Shown: positions 1 through 11,820 of the stretch, piece after piece
Numbering within the stretch: the stretch's first letter is position 1
How the letters are laid out: every line of letters starts with the position of its first letter
Source of the DNA: Bathynomus jamesi
Taxonomy: Eukaryota; Arthropoda; Malacostraca; Isopoda; Cirolanidae
Assembly (NCBI GenBank): GCA_023014485.1
Contig: JAJOZX010000196.1
Span: forward strand, 800,001-864,000
Reading direction: 5' to 3'
DNA length: 64,000 nucleotides
Notes under the pieces: model-generated
Seen by the model: only the letters and a program-made list of their open reading frames with translations
Told to the model about the DNA's origin: nothing
Databases searched by the model: none
Position numbers and translations under genes: made by a program

Positions 1-310
1 ACAGAGGCAAAATGAACTGATTCCAAAACCTTTCGTGTATTTCTTTACCGGAGCTATTGAAGAATCGGGACCCCAGCCTTCTTTAGTTAGCTTTATAAGG
101 CTAACTAACCAAAAAATATCATGACCTAACCTAACCAATCGTCAAGGGCGTACAGTTAACCTAACGATTGGTTAGGTTAGGTCGTGATATTTTCGTTAGT
201 TAGCCTTATAAGCCTAACTAAAGAAGGCTGGGGTCCCTATTCTACTCTAGCTCCTCTTTACCTCCCTGGCGAGGTGTAGAAATATACGAAAGGACTTGGG
301 ATATGTTTAT
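1..310. repeat. Penelope-like 3'-end remnant split by a MITE
   Basis: Bases 20-49 and 255-300 match the tail seen beside the Penelope-like elements at 40.7, 46.2 and 63.3 kb (ATTCCAAGGCCTTTCG, GAGGTGTA, CGAAAGG-CTTGG). Here the tail is present in both orientations, so the pre-insertion site was a short palindrome like the one at 15144-15322. The MITE at 50-254 split it. No coding part remains. Confidence 0.55.
50..254. mobile_element. Hairpin hAT-type MITE, copy 1, 8-bp TSD
   Basis: The 205-bp element is almost entirely an inverted repeat. The outer arms start GGAGCTA, then GGGACCCCAGCC, then TTAGTTAG-CTTATAAG, and the inner arms contain CCTAACCTAACC-AATCG. It is flanked by the perfect 8-bp direct duplication TCTTTACC (42-49 and 255-262), the length expected of hAT transposition. 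No ORF. A second copy lies at 56388-56589 with its own 8-bp TSD. Confidence 0.85.
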
Positions 311-800
311 AGTTTCCTTGTGGTTATGTATGAACAATATATTTAGTCTCTAAACCAAACTAAGGCTGGATGTAAGACTGTTTGAATCTTTATGTATGAT
401 GAAAGAAAATCTGCTTATGAATAATTCAGTACTTGCCTAATGCTCTATTAGCTTGTCTTGGGTTTCAGTGTATGGAAATTAACTTATATTTAGTAGGTTA
501 GTTTTAATATAACTAATGTATTCACTAAGTGAAGTTCTATGAACTCTTATGAAGGTCATAGAACTTCAATTGGAGCATAGGGTAGGGTCACTTTGGTATC
601 CAACGTTTAAAGTGTTAAAAATTTGAAATTTTTAATTAAAAATAAGAAATTATTTTAAATAATTTGCAAAATTTAGTTTATAACGTTGTATCTCGTAGCT
701 ACTGATGATGGAAGAAGTGTCTCTCGAAACGTTACAAATATAAAAGAATAAATGTTGGTTAAAGCAATTATACTATTGTTCGTAGAGCAAAGGAAACATT
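311..800. other. Gene-free stretch
   Basis: AT-rich sequence without a recognisable gene. It holds a hammerhead-like motif at 681-734, annotated separately. Otherwise I see nothing. Confidence 0.5.
681..734 (+). ncRNA. Degenerate hammerhead-ribozyme-like motif
   Basis: The core boxes CTGATGA (701-707) and CGAAAC (725-730) are in order and at hammerhead spacing. The outer arms TAACGT (681-686) and ACGTTA (729-734) form a perfect 6-bp stem III. Stems I and II pair only weakly, so this is probably a decayed copy. Penelope-like elements are known to carry hammerhead motifs, and a Penelope remnant lies just upstream. Confidence 0.35.
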
Positions 801-1460
801 CTTGGGTTTCCTTTTCTCGTGATCTTTCCTGAAAAGATCACATATACTCTCTTTTTAAAACAGCTTCTAAGAGGTTAGGTGTGCTGTACCGCCTCCGCGG
901 TTTCTTCACCCCACTCAGTTGCTGTCTCTGTACAGGGGTCTTGTCCACCTCTGTATGGAGTATGCTTCTCATGCGTGGGGTGGTTCAACCCAGACAGCCG
1001 TACTTGACCGGGTGGAATCAAAGGCTTTTCGTCTCATCACTTCCCCTCCTCTTACTGATTGTATTCAATCTCTCTCTCTCTTCGCCGCAGTGTTGCCTCA
1101 CTCTCTCTTTACTATCGCTATCATAACGCGCATTGCTCTTCTGAACTCTCTAACTGAATGTCTCCTCCTTTAAAGAGAGCACGCAGTACCATACTTTCTA
1201 CACTTTCTCATTCCTTTTCTGTGCAACAATCTAATGCAAGGGTTAATCGGTATTTTCAGTCTTTCATCTACTCACCGGTCAACTCTGGAACAATCTTCCT
1301 CAATCCATCTTTCCTCCTGTCTATGATCTCCCATCTTTCAAACGCAGAGTGTCTAGGCATCTCGAAAACCCCGGACCTTGATTTTGGCTCTTTTCTTCTA
1401 CTGTGGGAGGGGCGCTTTTGCCGGCATTTGCCCTTGGCACTTCCTTTCTGAATAAAAGAA
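795..1460 (+). pseudogene. Jockey-like LINE, 3' end of reverse transcriptase ORF
   Basis: This is the C-terminal end of a non-LTR reverse transcriptase plus its 3' tail. Fragments such as RVESKAFRLI and PPLTDCIQSLSL lie at about 1010-1080 in one frame, followed by shifts between frames. The same sequence recurs as the end of the longer element at 46825-49075 and, inverted, at 30548-30775 and 58203-58290. Frameshifts and missing upstream domains make it a dead 5'-truncated copy. The end near 1460 (AATAAAAGAAAC) is followed by a (TA)n tract. Assignment to the Jockey superfamily rests on the SDH-type endonuclease of the longer copy. Confidence 0.8.
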
Positions 1461-1497
1461 ACACCATCGATTCCCGAAAGAGAAGCAGTAGCGTCAG

Positions 1498-1498
<1 letters not shown>

Positions 1499-1569
<71 letters not shown>
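1499..1569. repeat. (TA)n microsatellite
   Basis: Uninterrupted TA dinucleotides of about 70 bp. Open frames through it (YIYIYI) are artefacts. Confidence 0.95.
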
Positions 1570-1571
<2 letters not shown>

Positions 1572-2472
1572 AAAATGTCGCGGCGTCTTTTACAATACCT
1601 CTACTGAACATTGTTTGAGCTGGGATCAAGCATGTTAATTCTCTGTAAAAAAGAAAAAAAACTTGTATTAATTAAGCCTAAAACCAAAGAATTCCTTTTC
1701 GTCGTTCCTTCAGGAATGACCTGAAAAATGCAGTTATGAAATGTCCCAAAACCTTTTTCTACTATTATATTTCAAGGGAATTGGACTCTCAAGCTTTTTA
1801 TACTTTCACCGTAATTTGACATACGTCAAGGCCATGTTTGCACCTTTTTAATTGCTTGCGTTCATTTTTAGATTTGCATAAAATGTATGTGTTTATTTGA
1901 TATGAACTCCAAAGGAAGGTTTTTCCCGAAGTGTTTAGCTTCGCACCTGTTCCGAACAGGTATTTCATCTGCCTTTGCGTACCTTGAATATTAAGGAAGT
2001 TACGCATAAAATTAATTTCGGATTTTTATTATTTTTGATGTGTTTTTTACCTCATTTGTAGTTATGATTTTTTTGAAAGGGTTGTTTCTGGTTCGGCCCC
2101 CTGCCTGTTGACTCATGGGTTAGGTTGAGTTGGTCGCTTACTCTGTCATCGCTCGTGCTAAAAGTAACCCTCGGAGTACACTCACCCCTACATGAGTGGT
2201 AGGGTGTTACCCCTTTTACCTTTACTCTCACTTTAGCGTCTGTATATATACACATTGATAATGGTTTCAGTAATAATATATTATTAATTATGCCATAAAA
2301 TTTTTGGGAAACTTTGATTTTTAAGCAAATGTCGCTCCTGTCATTGAGTAATTGATTTTACACTGACTGATTACACTGATTGGTTTTACGCATGCATTAC
2401 AAATTTTGAACTTGGTTTGATAAAGTAAGTTCTAAAGACACGGGACATTTAACATTGAATTTAACACGTTGT
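1570..2472. other. Gene-free stretch
   Basis: No ORF with recognisable similarity and no repeat structure seen. Confidence 0.4.
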
Positions 2473-2480
2473 GTCATGGG

Positions 2481-2683
2481 TAGGCTGACCATACGTACCG
2501 TTTTGAACGGGACAGTACCGTTTTTTTTATGGGTTCTGTATGGGTTCTGTCACTGAAGAATAATTGTAAGCTCAATATGTTTATGTACTTACTTTTTCAT
2601 GAATACAGAATATTACATAACCCCCGTCCCTTTTTTGCCATCCCAATGTCCCGTTTTTGTCTCAAGGAAATATGGTCAGCCTA
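2481..2683. mobile_element. hAT MITE, 8-bp TSD GTCATGGG
   Basis: The 203-bp element begins TAGGCTGACCATACG and ends with the inverse (ATATGGTCAGCCTA). Subterminal GTACCGTTTT and CCCGTTTTTG boxes are mirrored. The flanks are the identical 8-mers GTCATGGG (2473-2480 and 2684-2691), typical of hAT. It is non-coding. Confidence 0.9.
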
Positions 2684-2691
2684 GTCATGGG

Positions 2692-3606
2692 GTAATTGGA
2701 CCGTTCAAAACCGCACAATTATTATTATAAATATATATTTTGGGGGGTCGGAGGGAAAAGCAAGTGATCTATGTATCATTAGTTTCAACAGATGCAGTGG
2801 GCCATAAGTTACGTGTGGCCCAGTGCAGGTTGACTTTAGAACCGATGGCACGCATCGATTGAGCACATTGATTGAGCGAGCAGTCGTGACTTGAGGTGTT
2901 ACTGAGGACAAAGTGATCTATCTTCCTAGATCTCGTGTAAAGAGAAAAATTAATATTACAACTGTAACTGAAACTGTTATTGCAAAGGGTTCATTGTTTC
3001 TTTAAAAGAATTAACGTCGTTATAAACAGTAAAGACTTATTTCTATTTCATTTGTTCATTATTTAGTTTCTATTGATGTGTATCGACTTGATTAGACAAT
3101 TCAACGGATTCCCACCTGACACTCGTAAACTAACTTGGACGCCTTTTACTTCCTTGCCTTTGAACAACTCAAAGACAAAAATACGAATAACAACGCTGAA
3201 GTTCTAATATAAACAAAGCTTCTTAATTGGCAAAAGACAATGCACTGATTCAGAGACACCAGATGAAACCTTGTTATTCACCTTATATTTTCTGAGTTAG
3301 AAATGCAATTAAAATTATTTCTAAAGAAGAGAAAGCTTAGTATTGTTAAATTCTATATAGTTAAAATTAATATGATGTCGGAGAATATATTTGTCTTCTT
3401 ACACTGGATAAATTTATATCTAAGCAGATATATCCGTAAACGTTTCTAGGTTGTTGTTTTTTCCCGTTTCGCACGTCTCTTTCATCCGACGGCACTGCGA
3501 CAGAAATGTTTCTAAACTGCGTAGTATTAATAATGCGGAGAACGCTAAATGAGAGTGTGACACCCCGCACGTAACTCCACCGCTCCTGCATTGGCTGACT
3601 ACGCTG
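2692..3606. other. Gene-free stretch
   Basis: No supported gene. Short ORFs only, with no motif I recognise. Confidence 0.4.
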
Positions 3607-3705
3607 AATTAAATTACAAACGAGGTAAGCCTAACAGTTTTACAAATAGTAAGAGCCTATTACTATTTGTAAAACTAATAGGCTTACCTCGTTTGTTATT
3701 TAATT
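3607..3705. repeat. Foldback hairpin, 45-bp arms
   Basis: Arms 3607-3651 and 3661-3705 are near-perfect reverse complements with about four mismatches and a 9-base loop. A transcript would fold into a miRNA-precursor-sized hairpin. It could equally be a minimal foldback transposon relic. No TSD was found. Confidence 0.7.
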
Positions 3706-4781
3706 CTTTATAACTTCGTTTGAACTTGGATTAAAAAAGAAATAATTTAACATTTATTTTATTTTAACTAACAGACTGGAATATATTGAAATATGATAAC
3801 TTTTTCATCAATAACGAAACCTAATTAGGAATATCGATAATAATTGGATGTACTAATAGGCTTATACTATTTTTATTTGTGCCTACAATGAAACAGATCT
3901 GCTGCTTTTCTGTGAAAACCAACATGGCGGATTAAGCTCAATGATAATTATTTTTCCGATGATAATGATATAATGATATTGTATTTTAATTTCATAAAAT
4001 CTCGTAAGGAAGTAAAAAAGGCTTAAAACAATTTTTTTTATGCTAAATAGTTCTGTTTTACTTATTCCGAGGCTCTGAATTTTGAGTTCTCAATATTAAA
4101 CTGTGCCTTGAAAAAAAGGGAATTCAAATTTGTAACCTTGATTTTATATACAGTATATATGTATCCAAGTAACACACTTATATTGATATAATAATGAAGA
4201 AACATTGATGAATCAACCTTTTAATACTGAAAAGATACTGATCTGGCAATTTCGAAATAGCAATCCAAATGACACAAATTTTGATATCGAAAAGGGGTTG
4301 AACTTCAGTACTGATGTGAGTACATTATTCAATAATTACGGAAACAACATTATATCCTCACCTTTAAGGGAAATATATTTTGGGAATGCTGATTCCACTT
4401 AATTTTATCAACATATTGTTGTATCAATAGTAATCAATATTAGTTTGTAAACTGTTACAAAGATCAACTTTATTTGAACGATATCAACTTGCATCAACAG
4501 CCAACAGTAGATTGATCAGCCGTACTGCCGGTATATATACAGTATATATATATATACACATATCGCTCGTGCAACTTTTTCAGGGATGCACTGTTGGACG
4601 ATAATAATTAGCCGAGGGACATCAGAGTGAAGCAATTATGATAATAATCTTAAAAGTAAATCAATGAAGCGCGGACAGAAACACACAAGTTAATTAAATG
4701 AAGTTTTCTCTTACTAAAACTCTTTTTATTAAAAAAATTACACAGAAGGCGGAGCTACTGCCGAGGCTCACTATAAGATTA
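3706..4781. other. Gene-free stretch
   Basis: AT-rich. A 65-codon frame at 4205-4402 has no recognisable similarity. Short TA tracts lie near 4530-4560. Confidence 0.4.
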
Positions 4782-4877
4782 AGAGGGAGGCGAAGTTTCG
4801 ACCTCCTTGGTCTAAGGCTACGACAGGCATTGAGAGGGAGGAGGTTCGACCTCCTCGGTCAAAGGCTAAGGCAAGGA
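4782..4877. repeat. Two-copy 51-bp tandem repeat
   Basis: Two units (4782 and 4833) of AGAGGGAGG...TTCGACCTCC...GGTC-AAGGCTA. Each unit holds a local palindrome; the second is the perfect GAGGAGGT-TCG-ACCTCCTC. Confidence 0.7.
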
Positions 4878-5469
4878 TAATTTAATTCACAATACAAAGA
4901 AATATGTCTAAATTTCGGGGAATGCGATTTGAAGGGTAAGTTCCCCCCTCAACCCCCTTGGAGAATCTGCGAAATGTTTCATCTTAACAATAAAAATAAA
5001 TAAAAAATAATAATTTCTCCCGTTATCATCTGTGGGTGCGACCTACTGTCGGGTTGTACTTTGCTTGAAAGTACAATAAGTACTGCTAAGTACTAATATA
5101 TTTTTTGTGAAATATTTAATAGTATGTTTTTTTTTATAAAATTTATATAATTTATATAATTTATGTTATATAATTTGAACGAACAATTTTTATTATTAGT
5201 TAATTATGATTTTCTATTATAATTATCTAATTATGTCGCATACTACTAGACAATGACTAATATCTATCATAATTTTAAAACCTGTAACCAGTAACGAGGC
5301 TACGTAAATAACAACGTACTTTCCCCATTGAATTATATAGAATTTTTGGTAACGTAATACCCAAGTAACGAATTTGAATGACTAGGTAGAAATAATAAGT
5401 CAAATTAATGAGAACATGGAAATTATGTGACGTTGATAGATATGGACCAGTAACATATAACAAGATTGT

Positions 5470-5474
<5 letters not shown>
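4878..5474. other. Gene-free stretch
   Basis: Only A/T-rich low-complexity sequence (5100-5230) and short unsupported ORFs. Confidence 0.4.

Positions 5475-5517
<43 letters not shown>
5475..5517. repeat. (GA)n microsatellite
   Basis: Pure GA dinucleotides over about 43 bp. Confidence 0.95.
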
Positions 5518-5520
<3 letters not shown>

Positions 5521-6201
5521 TGTAAGCGAAGGGTTTAGACGCAGACGTTCGCTTTTGACGTCAGCGGAACTCAGATATTTGCGTCAGCAGTAACCTTGCA
5601 AGAGGGCAAAGGTCAATGCCTTGAGAAGGCTTAGTTGAACAATGCATATTTTATAATATGAACGGATTACATGTAGGACATTTACTACAAAGTTATAATA
5701 GACACACATGTATGCAGCAGAAAGTCACATACGTCACCGAGAGCGTTGTGTAGGTAAGCGCGGATGAACACAAGTAGACATGAGCTGATGGGTTGATAGG
5801 GCACAGGTAATAAATAGACGACGGACTAAATAAATTAATAAGTAATTTAATGAATAATGGAAGATAATTTAGAGATTTAATTTACGTTTTAGCTGAAATT
5901 AACAAAATAATGATGGTAAAGAGAAGATATTAAATTTAACATTAATCAGTCCAAGAAGGATTTAATGCATAAATGAACACACAAGGGAAATGAATTAGAG
6001 ATACAGGGTAGTAAAGAGTTTACGGCCTTGGTACAAGAGTGAGTGAAACAATAATAAATATATACACTACAGTATACATAATAAACAACGTGCATTTGGG
6101 GATGAAGTAAGGGAAGTCGCTTCTTAGAGCGAACTTCTAATGGCACAAACATGGATACCGTTCGAACATAGGTATGGTAGATTGCATGATTGTGACATAT
6201 A
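5518..6201. other. Gene-free stretch
   Basis: No gene or repeat recognised. Confidence 0.4.
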
Positions 6202-7470
6202 CAGTAAACCCTACATAGCGCGATAATTGCGTTCTTGGTAAACGCCCCGTCTTATGAAAATCGCGTCTTCTGAAGTATTAAGTCAATGGGAAGTAGGGGT
6301 TAGGCTCTCAGGGTCTTAGATTTTACATAAATTTTGTTAGAAATATTTTTTGACAAGTATTTAAGTACTTAAAATGGGTAATATCATTTATACTACTACT
6401 ACTACTACTACTACTACACTACTACTACTGTTGATAAGAATATAATAATAATAATAATAATACAATAAACCTATAAAATTTATACAGTATAAAATAACTT
6501 TTTTATTTACATTAATAAATGAACATAAAGAACTAATGGTAATGATGGTGAGGGTGTTGTGTGTGTGTGTGTGGGGGGGGGGGGATTTTTAAGTGTGGGA
6601 GGGTTAAAGGTCATCTACCCCAAACTCCATGTCTTCTTGGGTCTCCATGCCGACTGATGGTGGGGAGAGTGGAGTCCTGGGAAAGGGAAGCCTGTTTGGT
6701 AGACTTCTGAGTTGCAGTTGTTTTTTGTTGTGATGCTGTTTTTGCTCTTGATGAAACTTTTGTTGGTGACGATGCTGTGGTTGTTGATGCTGCTCTTTGA
6801 GGTGATGCTGCAGCAGTCCTGGGTCTAAAGAAGGATGTTATGCGACTGTGTTTGCCATGTTCCTCATGCTTTTGTAAACTTCATGATAGGGAGCCATAAC
6901 TTTCTGAAGTCCTCTGTTTGCAATTCAGGATCCTCTACTGCAGGTATCAAGTTTGCACTAATTTTTCCTGAACTTCTTCAAGTTTCCTAAAAATCTCTTC
7001 GAAATCTTTCATTGTAAGTTTCAATCGCTCAATCTCCTCTTCACTCACTGAAGAAGCTCCACCAATTCTCTTCAGTCAACTCCTCCTGGTGTGATTCCAA
7101 CAATTGTTCCATTTCGGCTCCTGCAAATCCTCGAATCCTTCCCCCAACATCTTCCGCCAGCTTGACGACCTCGCAGACCTCTTCTTGGATTGTGGGAAAT
7201 CCACGAAAGTCATTCACCACATTCGGCCACAAGTAATTACAGTAGGCATTCAAAGTCGACTCCTTGACTTTATCCCACGACTCTGTTATGATGTCAATTG
7301 ATTGTGTTCAGGATGTTAAACGAACGTCAGAAGTCCAGACGCTACTATTTGGTCTTTCCTCCAACATCTGCAGGAGTTTCCTGAAGGTGCGCCTGGTGTA
7401 GTAACTTTTAAAAGTTTTAATTACCACTTGGTCCATTGGCTGCAATAGAGAAGTCGTATTTGGTGGCAGA

Positions 7471-7598
7471 AACAAGACCTCCACTTTAAAAGACAAGTTT
7501 TGCTTCTTGAGGTAATCTTTCACCTGTGGTACAAAACAAGACCTCCACCTTAAAAGACAAGTTTTGCTTCTTGAGGTAATCTTTCACCTGTGGTACAA
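7471..7598. repeat. 64-bp tandem duplication inside the Tigger ORF
   Basis: Units 7471-7534 and 7535-7598 are almost identical. Because 64 is not a multiple of three, the duplication shifts the transposase frame just before the LFLPPNTTSLLQP box. Confidence 0.85.
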
Positions 7599-8370
7599 AA
7601 CAAAATTTGAACCAGTCTGTAAACAATGTTGCAGTGATCCAATCCCTTCTGTTTGATTTCCAGTAGACTGATAGGCATGCCTTCGGCTTCCCTTCAAAGC
7701 ACGTGGGTTTTCAGCGTGGTAAGCAAGCATCGGTTTACACTTGAAATCCCCCCGATGTGTTCGAACATGACAACAGTGTAAGACGATCTTTCGTGCCCTT
7801 GAAGCCCGGTGTTGTTTGCTTCTCCTTCGAAATGTATGTTCTGTTTGGCATTCTTTTCCAAAATTAACCGGTTTCGTCCGCATTAAAAATTTGCTGGAGC
7901 TTGTAACTTTTCTCTTCAATTATTCTAGAAAATTCTGGCGGGTAATTTTCCGTTGCTTGGTGATCAGCAGAGTCGGATTCTCCCACTATTTCACGTTGTG
8001 GAAGTTGTAGCGTTTCCTGAACCTATTAAACCATCTTGCACTTGCACTAAAATGAATGTTAGTGGATGGTCCACCATCTTGTTCGCAGACAGTGCTATAT
8101 AGGCGCAATGCCTTCTCACGTATGACTGATCCACTCAATAGTGCTCTTTTCTGAATTTGGTCTTCAATCCACACATTAAGCAATTTTTCTACTTTATGCA
8201 AGTGCGCATAATCTGTCACCTACAGAAGCTACAACACTTAATTAAACTGCCTTTTATTGATTCTTCATTTATTTCGTATGGTACAAATGGTTGACTCAGT
8301 CACGCGCTCAAGCGCCGTGCTTCCTTGCCCTGATTTCAGGTCATCTAAAATTTTAATTGTGGGGGCTAAG

Positions 8371-8595
8371 CAGTGGCGGCTCGTCGGTAGGCACTGCGGA
8401 ACTCAGTACCCCTAAATTTTTTATTTACAATTGAAATAATCAAGAACAATATAAGGATGAGCTCACTGAATAACTTTTTCAATAACTTTTGAAACTTTTA
8501 TTCATTGCTCAATGCTCATCCTTTTATTTCAGTAATTATTTCAACCCATTCTTAGAGACAGCACCCCTAGAATTTTTAGTCACGAGCCACCACTG
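8371..8595. mobile_element. hAT MITE, 8-bp TSD GGGCTAAG, inside Tigger
   Basis: The TIR CAGTGGCGGCTCGT is mirrored as ACGAGCCACCACTG. Both flanks are the 8-mer GGGCTAAG (8363-8370 and 8596-8603). Ignoring the element and one TSD, the minus-strand reading frame of the Tigger N-terminal HTH continues directly across the site, so it inserted into that ORF. Confidence 0.9.
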
Positions 8596-9095
8596 GGGCT
8601 AAGGTAATTGCTGAGTGCTTAATTGGTTTCTTCTCACTTGTGACATCACTAATATTTCGCTTAAATACCATTTCCAATACAAAAAAATAATAAAAAATAA
8701 AAAAATATAAAAATATAAAAAATATAAAAATATTGAAATCACGAGAGGCAAGAGTAAGGGAACCGCTCAATTTATCTGTATCAATCACAGTCACATTCGT
8801 ACCATCTTACTGAATCTTGCTCTACGCAAATTGAACCAAAACCCACACGTATTTGCAATCGCGAACCTTCGGTATATAGGCCTGTATTTTTATTTGTTCT
8901 TATCCTGTTTACTTCAACCGAGTTCAATCGTGTTCTCTTCCGTTAAATCTCGACAATTAAAGATCCTATTTTTATACTTTCTATTGTTCTTATTTATCGA
9001 ACTCAATTAATCTGGTTTATCCTAATTAGAGGATGTCATTAAACGAAAGCGCTTGAGCACCATTCTGCGTTTCCTTTTTACTTCGTGGTTATTTT

Positions 9096-9100
<5 letters not shown>

Positions 9101-9133
<33 letters not shown>

Positions 9134-9151
9134 ATTATTTCACGAAAGTAA

Positions 9152-9201
<50 letters not shown>
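9101..9201. repeat. (TA)n/(GT)n microsatellite block
   Basis: TA tract at 9101-9129, GT tract at about 9154-9190, then TA to 9201. Confidence 0.95.
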
Positions 9202-9202
9202 C

Positions 9203-9560
9203 AGGGTGGACACAAAGTCCCTTCGATAACAATTGTAAATAATATTATTTTAGATGTTAATTTAGATAAATTGTAAAAAGAATAAGATAATATGTAAAAA
9301 AAAAATATGTTTTTAATCAAATTTGCAGTAATGATGGATCCAAAATAGGAACGTGGAACTAATCATTGTCACGGCATAACTCGATGCTTTTATCACATTT
9401 CAAATCGGGACTCTGTGGTGGCTAAACCATATCAGAACCACGATGAATCCACTTTCATTTAAATTCTGCATCCAGAAACTGACGAACATTGATGGCATAA
9501 TGGGTAGGCATTTCCAAATAGGATTGCGTTATGCCCTGACAGTGATAAGTTGCACACCGA
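9203..9560 (-). pseudogene. Mariner-like element, one end plus transposase remnant
   Basis: The left end ACAGGGTGGACACAAAGTCCC is a mariner-type terminus beside TA. On the minus strand at about 9400-9530, HYAINVRQFLDAEF, then WIHRGSD, then PPQSPDL are the region just before and at the third catalytic box of a mariner-family transposase. In-frame stops interrupt it, and no second terminus was found, so it is a truncated copy. Confidence 0.6.
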
Positions 9561-9616
9561 TATTTTTTACAATTATGTGAATAATTTCTTTTCGTTATAT
9601 ATATATATTTTATATA

Positions 9617-9852
9617 CAGTGCGTTCGAAAAGTCTCTCCGCAGTCATCCAACACTTTAAAAAAGTGTTTGACAACAAGTGTAGACGAGTTGCTCTGTGCC
9701 TGCAAAATGGTGGAAAACACTTTGAACACATGCTCTAAAATCAAAAGGTTATGTAATAAAATCACTAAAGCATGGTTGAATGAAAACATTGTAGTTTTTC
9801 AATTTCCTATGCGTTTAACATAGCACTGCGGAGAGACTTTTCGAATGCACTG
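9617..9852. mobile_element. Mariner-derived MITE, 28-bp TIRs
   Basis: The ends CAGTGCGTTCGAAAAGTCTC and GAGACTTTTCGAATGCACTG are inverted repeats extending over about 28 bp. It is flanked on the left by TA. Inside, LCLQNGGKHFEHML (~9690-9736) resembles the last residues of mariner transposases (NGG-HFE-LL). It is therefore an internal-deletion derivative of a mariner. Confidence 0.85.
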
Positions 9853-9858
9853 TGTTGT

Positions 9859-10992
<1,134 letters not shown>

Positions 10993-11099
10993 CAGGGTGG
11001 GTAAAAAAAGTGACCCCTTAGAGGTAAACTGTCATATTAAAAAAAGTAAGGAGACTAGAGGTCCCAAACTTCATAGATGCTTACCTTAGTATGCTGTCC

Positions 11100-11443
11100 G
11101 TCTTAATTGAGAAGTTGCTCGATGTGTCCCCTTTCCTGCTCAACGCAGGCCTCCAAACGTGGACGCCACTGATCAATACACCTGTTTACATATCGTTGAG
11201 ACACCTTCTTCCAGCCGAGCAGAATTCTTTCGCGTAGTTCATCTATGTCTCTTATATTAGTACCAGGGATGTAAACTTTGGACTTCAGGGCTTCCCAAAC
11301 ACCATAATCTAGTGGTGAAAGATCGGGGCTACTAGCCGGCCACATATTGGGTTCGATAAAATCTGGTGTTTCGTTCTCAAGGAATGTGACAGTTTGGCGT
11401 GCTCTGTGAGCAGGGGCTCCATCTTGTTGGAAAGTATATCTTT
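11100..11443 (-). pseudogene. Mariner transposase C-terminal half (left arm)
   Basis: The minus-strand reading contains the second catalytic Asp box (QQDGAPAHRAR, ~11400-11435) and the third in SSPDLSPLDYGVW (~11300-11335), then WRPRLEACVEQERGHIEQLLN to a stop at about 11103. The second and third Asp are 37 residues apart, matching DD37D-type mariners. The first catalytic Asp and the DNA-binding domain are absent, so it cannot act alone. Confidence 0.85.
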
Positions 11444-11463
11444 CACTCTATCTAACTGATATT

Positions 11464-11820
11464 CGACGAATTAGTGGTCAAAGATATACTTTCCAACAAG
11501 ATGGAGCCCCTGCTCACAGAGCACGCCAAACTGTCACATTCCTTGAGAACGAAACACCGGATTTTATCAAACCCAATATGTGGCCGGCTAGTAGCCCCAA
11601 TCTTTCACCACTAGATTATTGTGTTTGGGAAGCCCTGAAGTCCAAAGTTTACATCCCTGGTACTAATATAAGAGACATAGATGAACTACGCAAAAGAATT
11701 CTGCTCGGCTGGGAGAAGGTGTCTCAACGATATGTAAACAGCTGTATTGATCAGTGGCGTCCACGTTTGGAGGCCTGCGTTGAGCAGGAAGGGGTACACA
11801 TCGAGCAACTTCTCAATTAA
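11464..11820 (+). pseudogene. Mariner transposase C-terminal half (right arm)
   Basis: This is a mirror copy of the left arm: FQQDGAPAHRARQ (~11490-11530), SSPNLSPLDYCVWEALKSK (~11590-11645) and CIDQWRPRLEACVEQEG before the stop at 11820. It differs from the left arm at a handful of positions (Asn for Asp in SSPNLS, Cys for Gly in LDYCVW). The third catalytic Asp in LDY is kept. It extends a few codons further upstream (RRISGQRYT) into the spacer, showing the right arm is the less truncated one. Confidence 0.85.

Larger units (their letters stand above)
7041..8794 (-). pseudogene. Tigger/pogo transposase pseudogene (CENP-B HTH + DDE)
   Basis: Read from high to low coordinates: an N-terminal CENP-B-like helix-turn-helix (SEKKPIKHSAITLAP near 8600-8660, resuming as TIKILDDLKSG past the MITE), the second Tc5-type HTH (VWIEDQIQKRALLSG, ~8140-8190), the first catalytic box IFNADETG (~7875-7895), GDFKCKPMLAYHAENPRALKG (~7690-7750), the DDE segment LFLPPNTTSLLQPMDQ (~7425-7475) and the acidic C-terminus (LWPNVVNDFRGFPTIQEE, ~7170-7230). 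This order and these boxes are diagnostic of Tigger-type transposases, which bind TIRs and cut at TA. Stops, frameshifts, the 64-bp duplication and the MITE insertion all disable it. Confidence 0.88.
6202..8884 (-). mobile_element. Tigger/pogo-type DNA transposon
   Basis: The left terminus TA|CAGTAAACCCTACATAGCGCG is a Tigger-like TIR in a TA target. A weak counterpart (AATCGCG...CCTG|TA) ends near 8884. Inside, on the minus strand, are pieces of a pogo-family transposase in the correct order. Microsatellites at 6391-6463 and 6554-6585 (GT then poly-G), a 64-bp internal duplication and a hAT MITE have accumulated inside it. The right boundary is uncertain. Confidence 0.7.

Noticed and set aside
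4698..4880. Small arginine-rich protein
   Set aside because: The frame only translates a two-copy GC-rich tandem repeat. No coding support.
8865..8900. Shared repeat between 8865-8900 and 54150-54180
   Set aside because: The similarity (ACC-TCGG-ATATA---CCTGTATTTTT) is too short and imperfect to define an element.
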